This document shows, one piece after another, positions 13,914 through 14,203 of a DNA stretch of 14,203 nt. This DNA is from Waddliaceae bacterium. GTDB taxonomy: Bacteria; Chlamydiota; Chlamydiia; Chlamydiales; SLOH01. The first letter of the stretch is position 1, and each line of letters begins with the position of its first letter. The position numbers and the translations under genes are program-made. The notes below the pieces were generated by a model that ran no database searches, was not told the origin of the DNA, and was given only the letters and a program-made list of their open reading frames with translations. The stretch is from contig SLOH01000061.1 of assembly GCA_007132595.1 (NCBI GenBank), forward strand, positions 1 through 14,203, given 5' to 3'.

Positions 13914-14203
13914 CCTTTAAATCCGAATGAAGCTTCGCCTTTAATGTCTCTTGAATATAAGAAAGAGTTGTGCCGACGGCTGCAAAACATGATGTGCAAT
14001 TGCCCTGGTAGCGGATGATAATTTCATCTTCAATGAGATTAATCACCTCGACTCCTCCTCCATCAAGCGCAATGTATGGAGCAATGTCTTGCTCAATTAC
14101 CTCTTTGACAAGGTCAATTTTCTGCGCCGGTTGAAGCTCTTTCCAGCCAGGATATCCCCCTTCTCTCACCTCAATGGGTCCCATCGGAGTCGGCGGCGCA
14201 TCA
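13891..14203 (-). CDS. NifU C-terminal-domain Fe-S scaffold protein (partial at window edge)
   Basis: About 104 C-terminal residues are visible; the frame stays open to the window edge (codons for DAPPTP precede the first ATG at 14184), so the true start may lie outside. The NifU-like (Nfu) domain is clear: YIALDGGGVEVINLIEDEIIIRYQGNCTSCFAAVGTTLSYIQETL, with the CxxC cluster ligands in NCTSC. Such domains carry a [4Fe-4S] cluster and pass it to target proteins in the cytoplasm. It is either a stand-alone Nfu or the end of a longer NifU protein with an IscU-like N-terminus, as in chlamydial NifU-related genes. It runs tail to tail into birA with a 23-bp overlap. Confidence 0.88.
   Translation of the reverse strand, partial: DAPPTPMGPIEVREGGYPGWKELQPAQKIDLVKEVIEQDIAPYIALDGGGVEVINLIEDEIIIRYQGNCTSCFAAVGTTLSYIQETLKAKLHSDLKVTPDIDL

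Overview
The window looks like a moderately AT-rich chromosomal segment from the Chlamydiae, most likely a Chlamydia-related (environmental) lineage rather than Chlamydia itself. This is inferred from content and order, without a database search. The S12 protein carries a [19 protein letters not shown] / AWVRLS / AYIGGEGHN pattern that I associate with chlamydial S12. rpsJ follows fusA directly in an rpsL-rpsG-fusA-rpsJ block. A single-domain birA lies next to rodA with a NifU-type gene nearby, a set I also associate with chlamydial chromosomes. A bacillithiol gene pair and a possible cytochrome-oxidase-type accessory gene would be additions relative to Chlamydia trachomatis.

Layout from left to right. 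(1) Positions 1-3684, plus strand: the C-terminal part of a large hypothetical protein, a ComF-type phosphoribosyltransferase, and the coupled pair bshB1-bshA. (2) dnaA on the minus strand (3867-5204), convergent with bshA. The convergent gap is almost completely filled by a 162-bp palindromic repeat. (3) A 649-bp non-coding stretch upstream of dnaA holding a second 162-bp copy of the repeat and a 60-bp remnant. (4) A plus-strand group: a membrane-anchored amino-acid-binding-type protein, a 58-residue single-span membrane protein, and a TauE/SafE-type membrane protein with an HCxGMC motif. (5) The translation block rpsL-rpsG-fusA-rpsJ, with a good sigma70-like promoter before rpsL, three consecutive hairpins between rpsL and rpsG, and a 14-bp-stem hairpin after rpsJ. 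(6) A third, diverged repeat copy, then a minus-strand pair: rodA and a small downstream gene that starts inside the rodA stop codon. (7) birA (plus), overlapping tail to tail with a NifU C-terminal-domain gene (minus) that runs off the window.

Most genes are housekeeping: replication initiation, translation, cell-wall elongation, biotin attachment and Fe-S assembly. The two most unusual signals are these. First, a dispersed family of about 150-162 bp MITE-like elements has roughly 23-bp terminal inverted repeats and near full-length hairpin potential, with three copies plus a remnant inside 8 kb. Second, EF-G has glutamine in place of the normally near-invariant catalytic histidine of the G3 motif (DTPGQVDF instead of DTPGHVDF).
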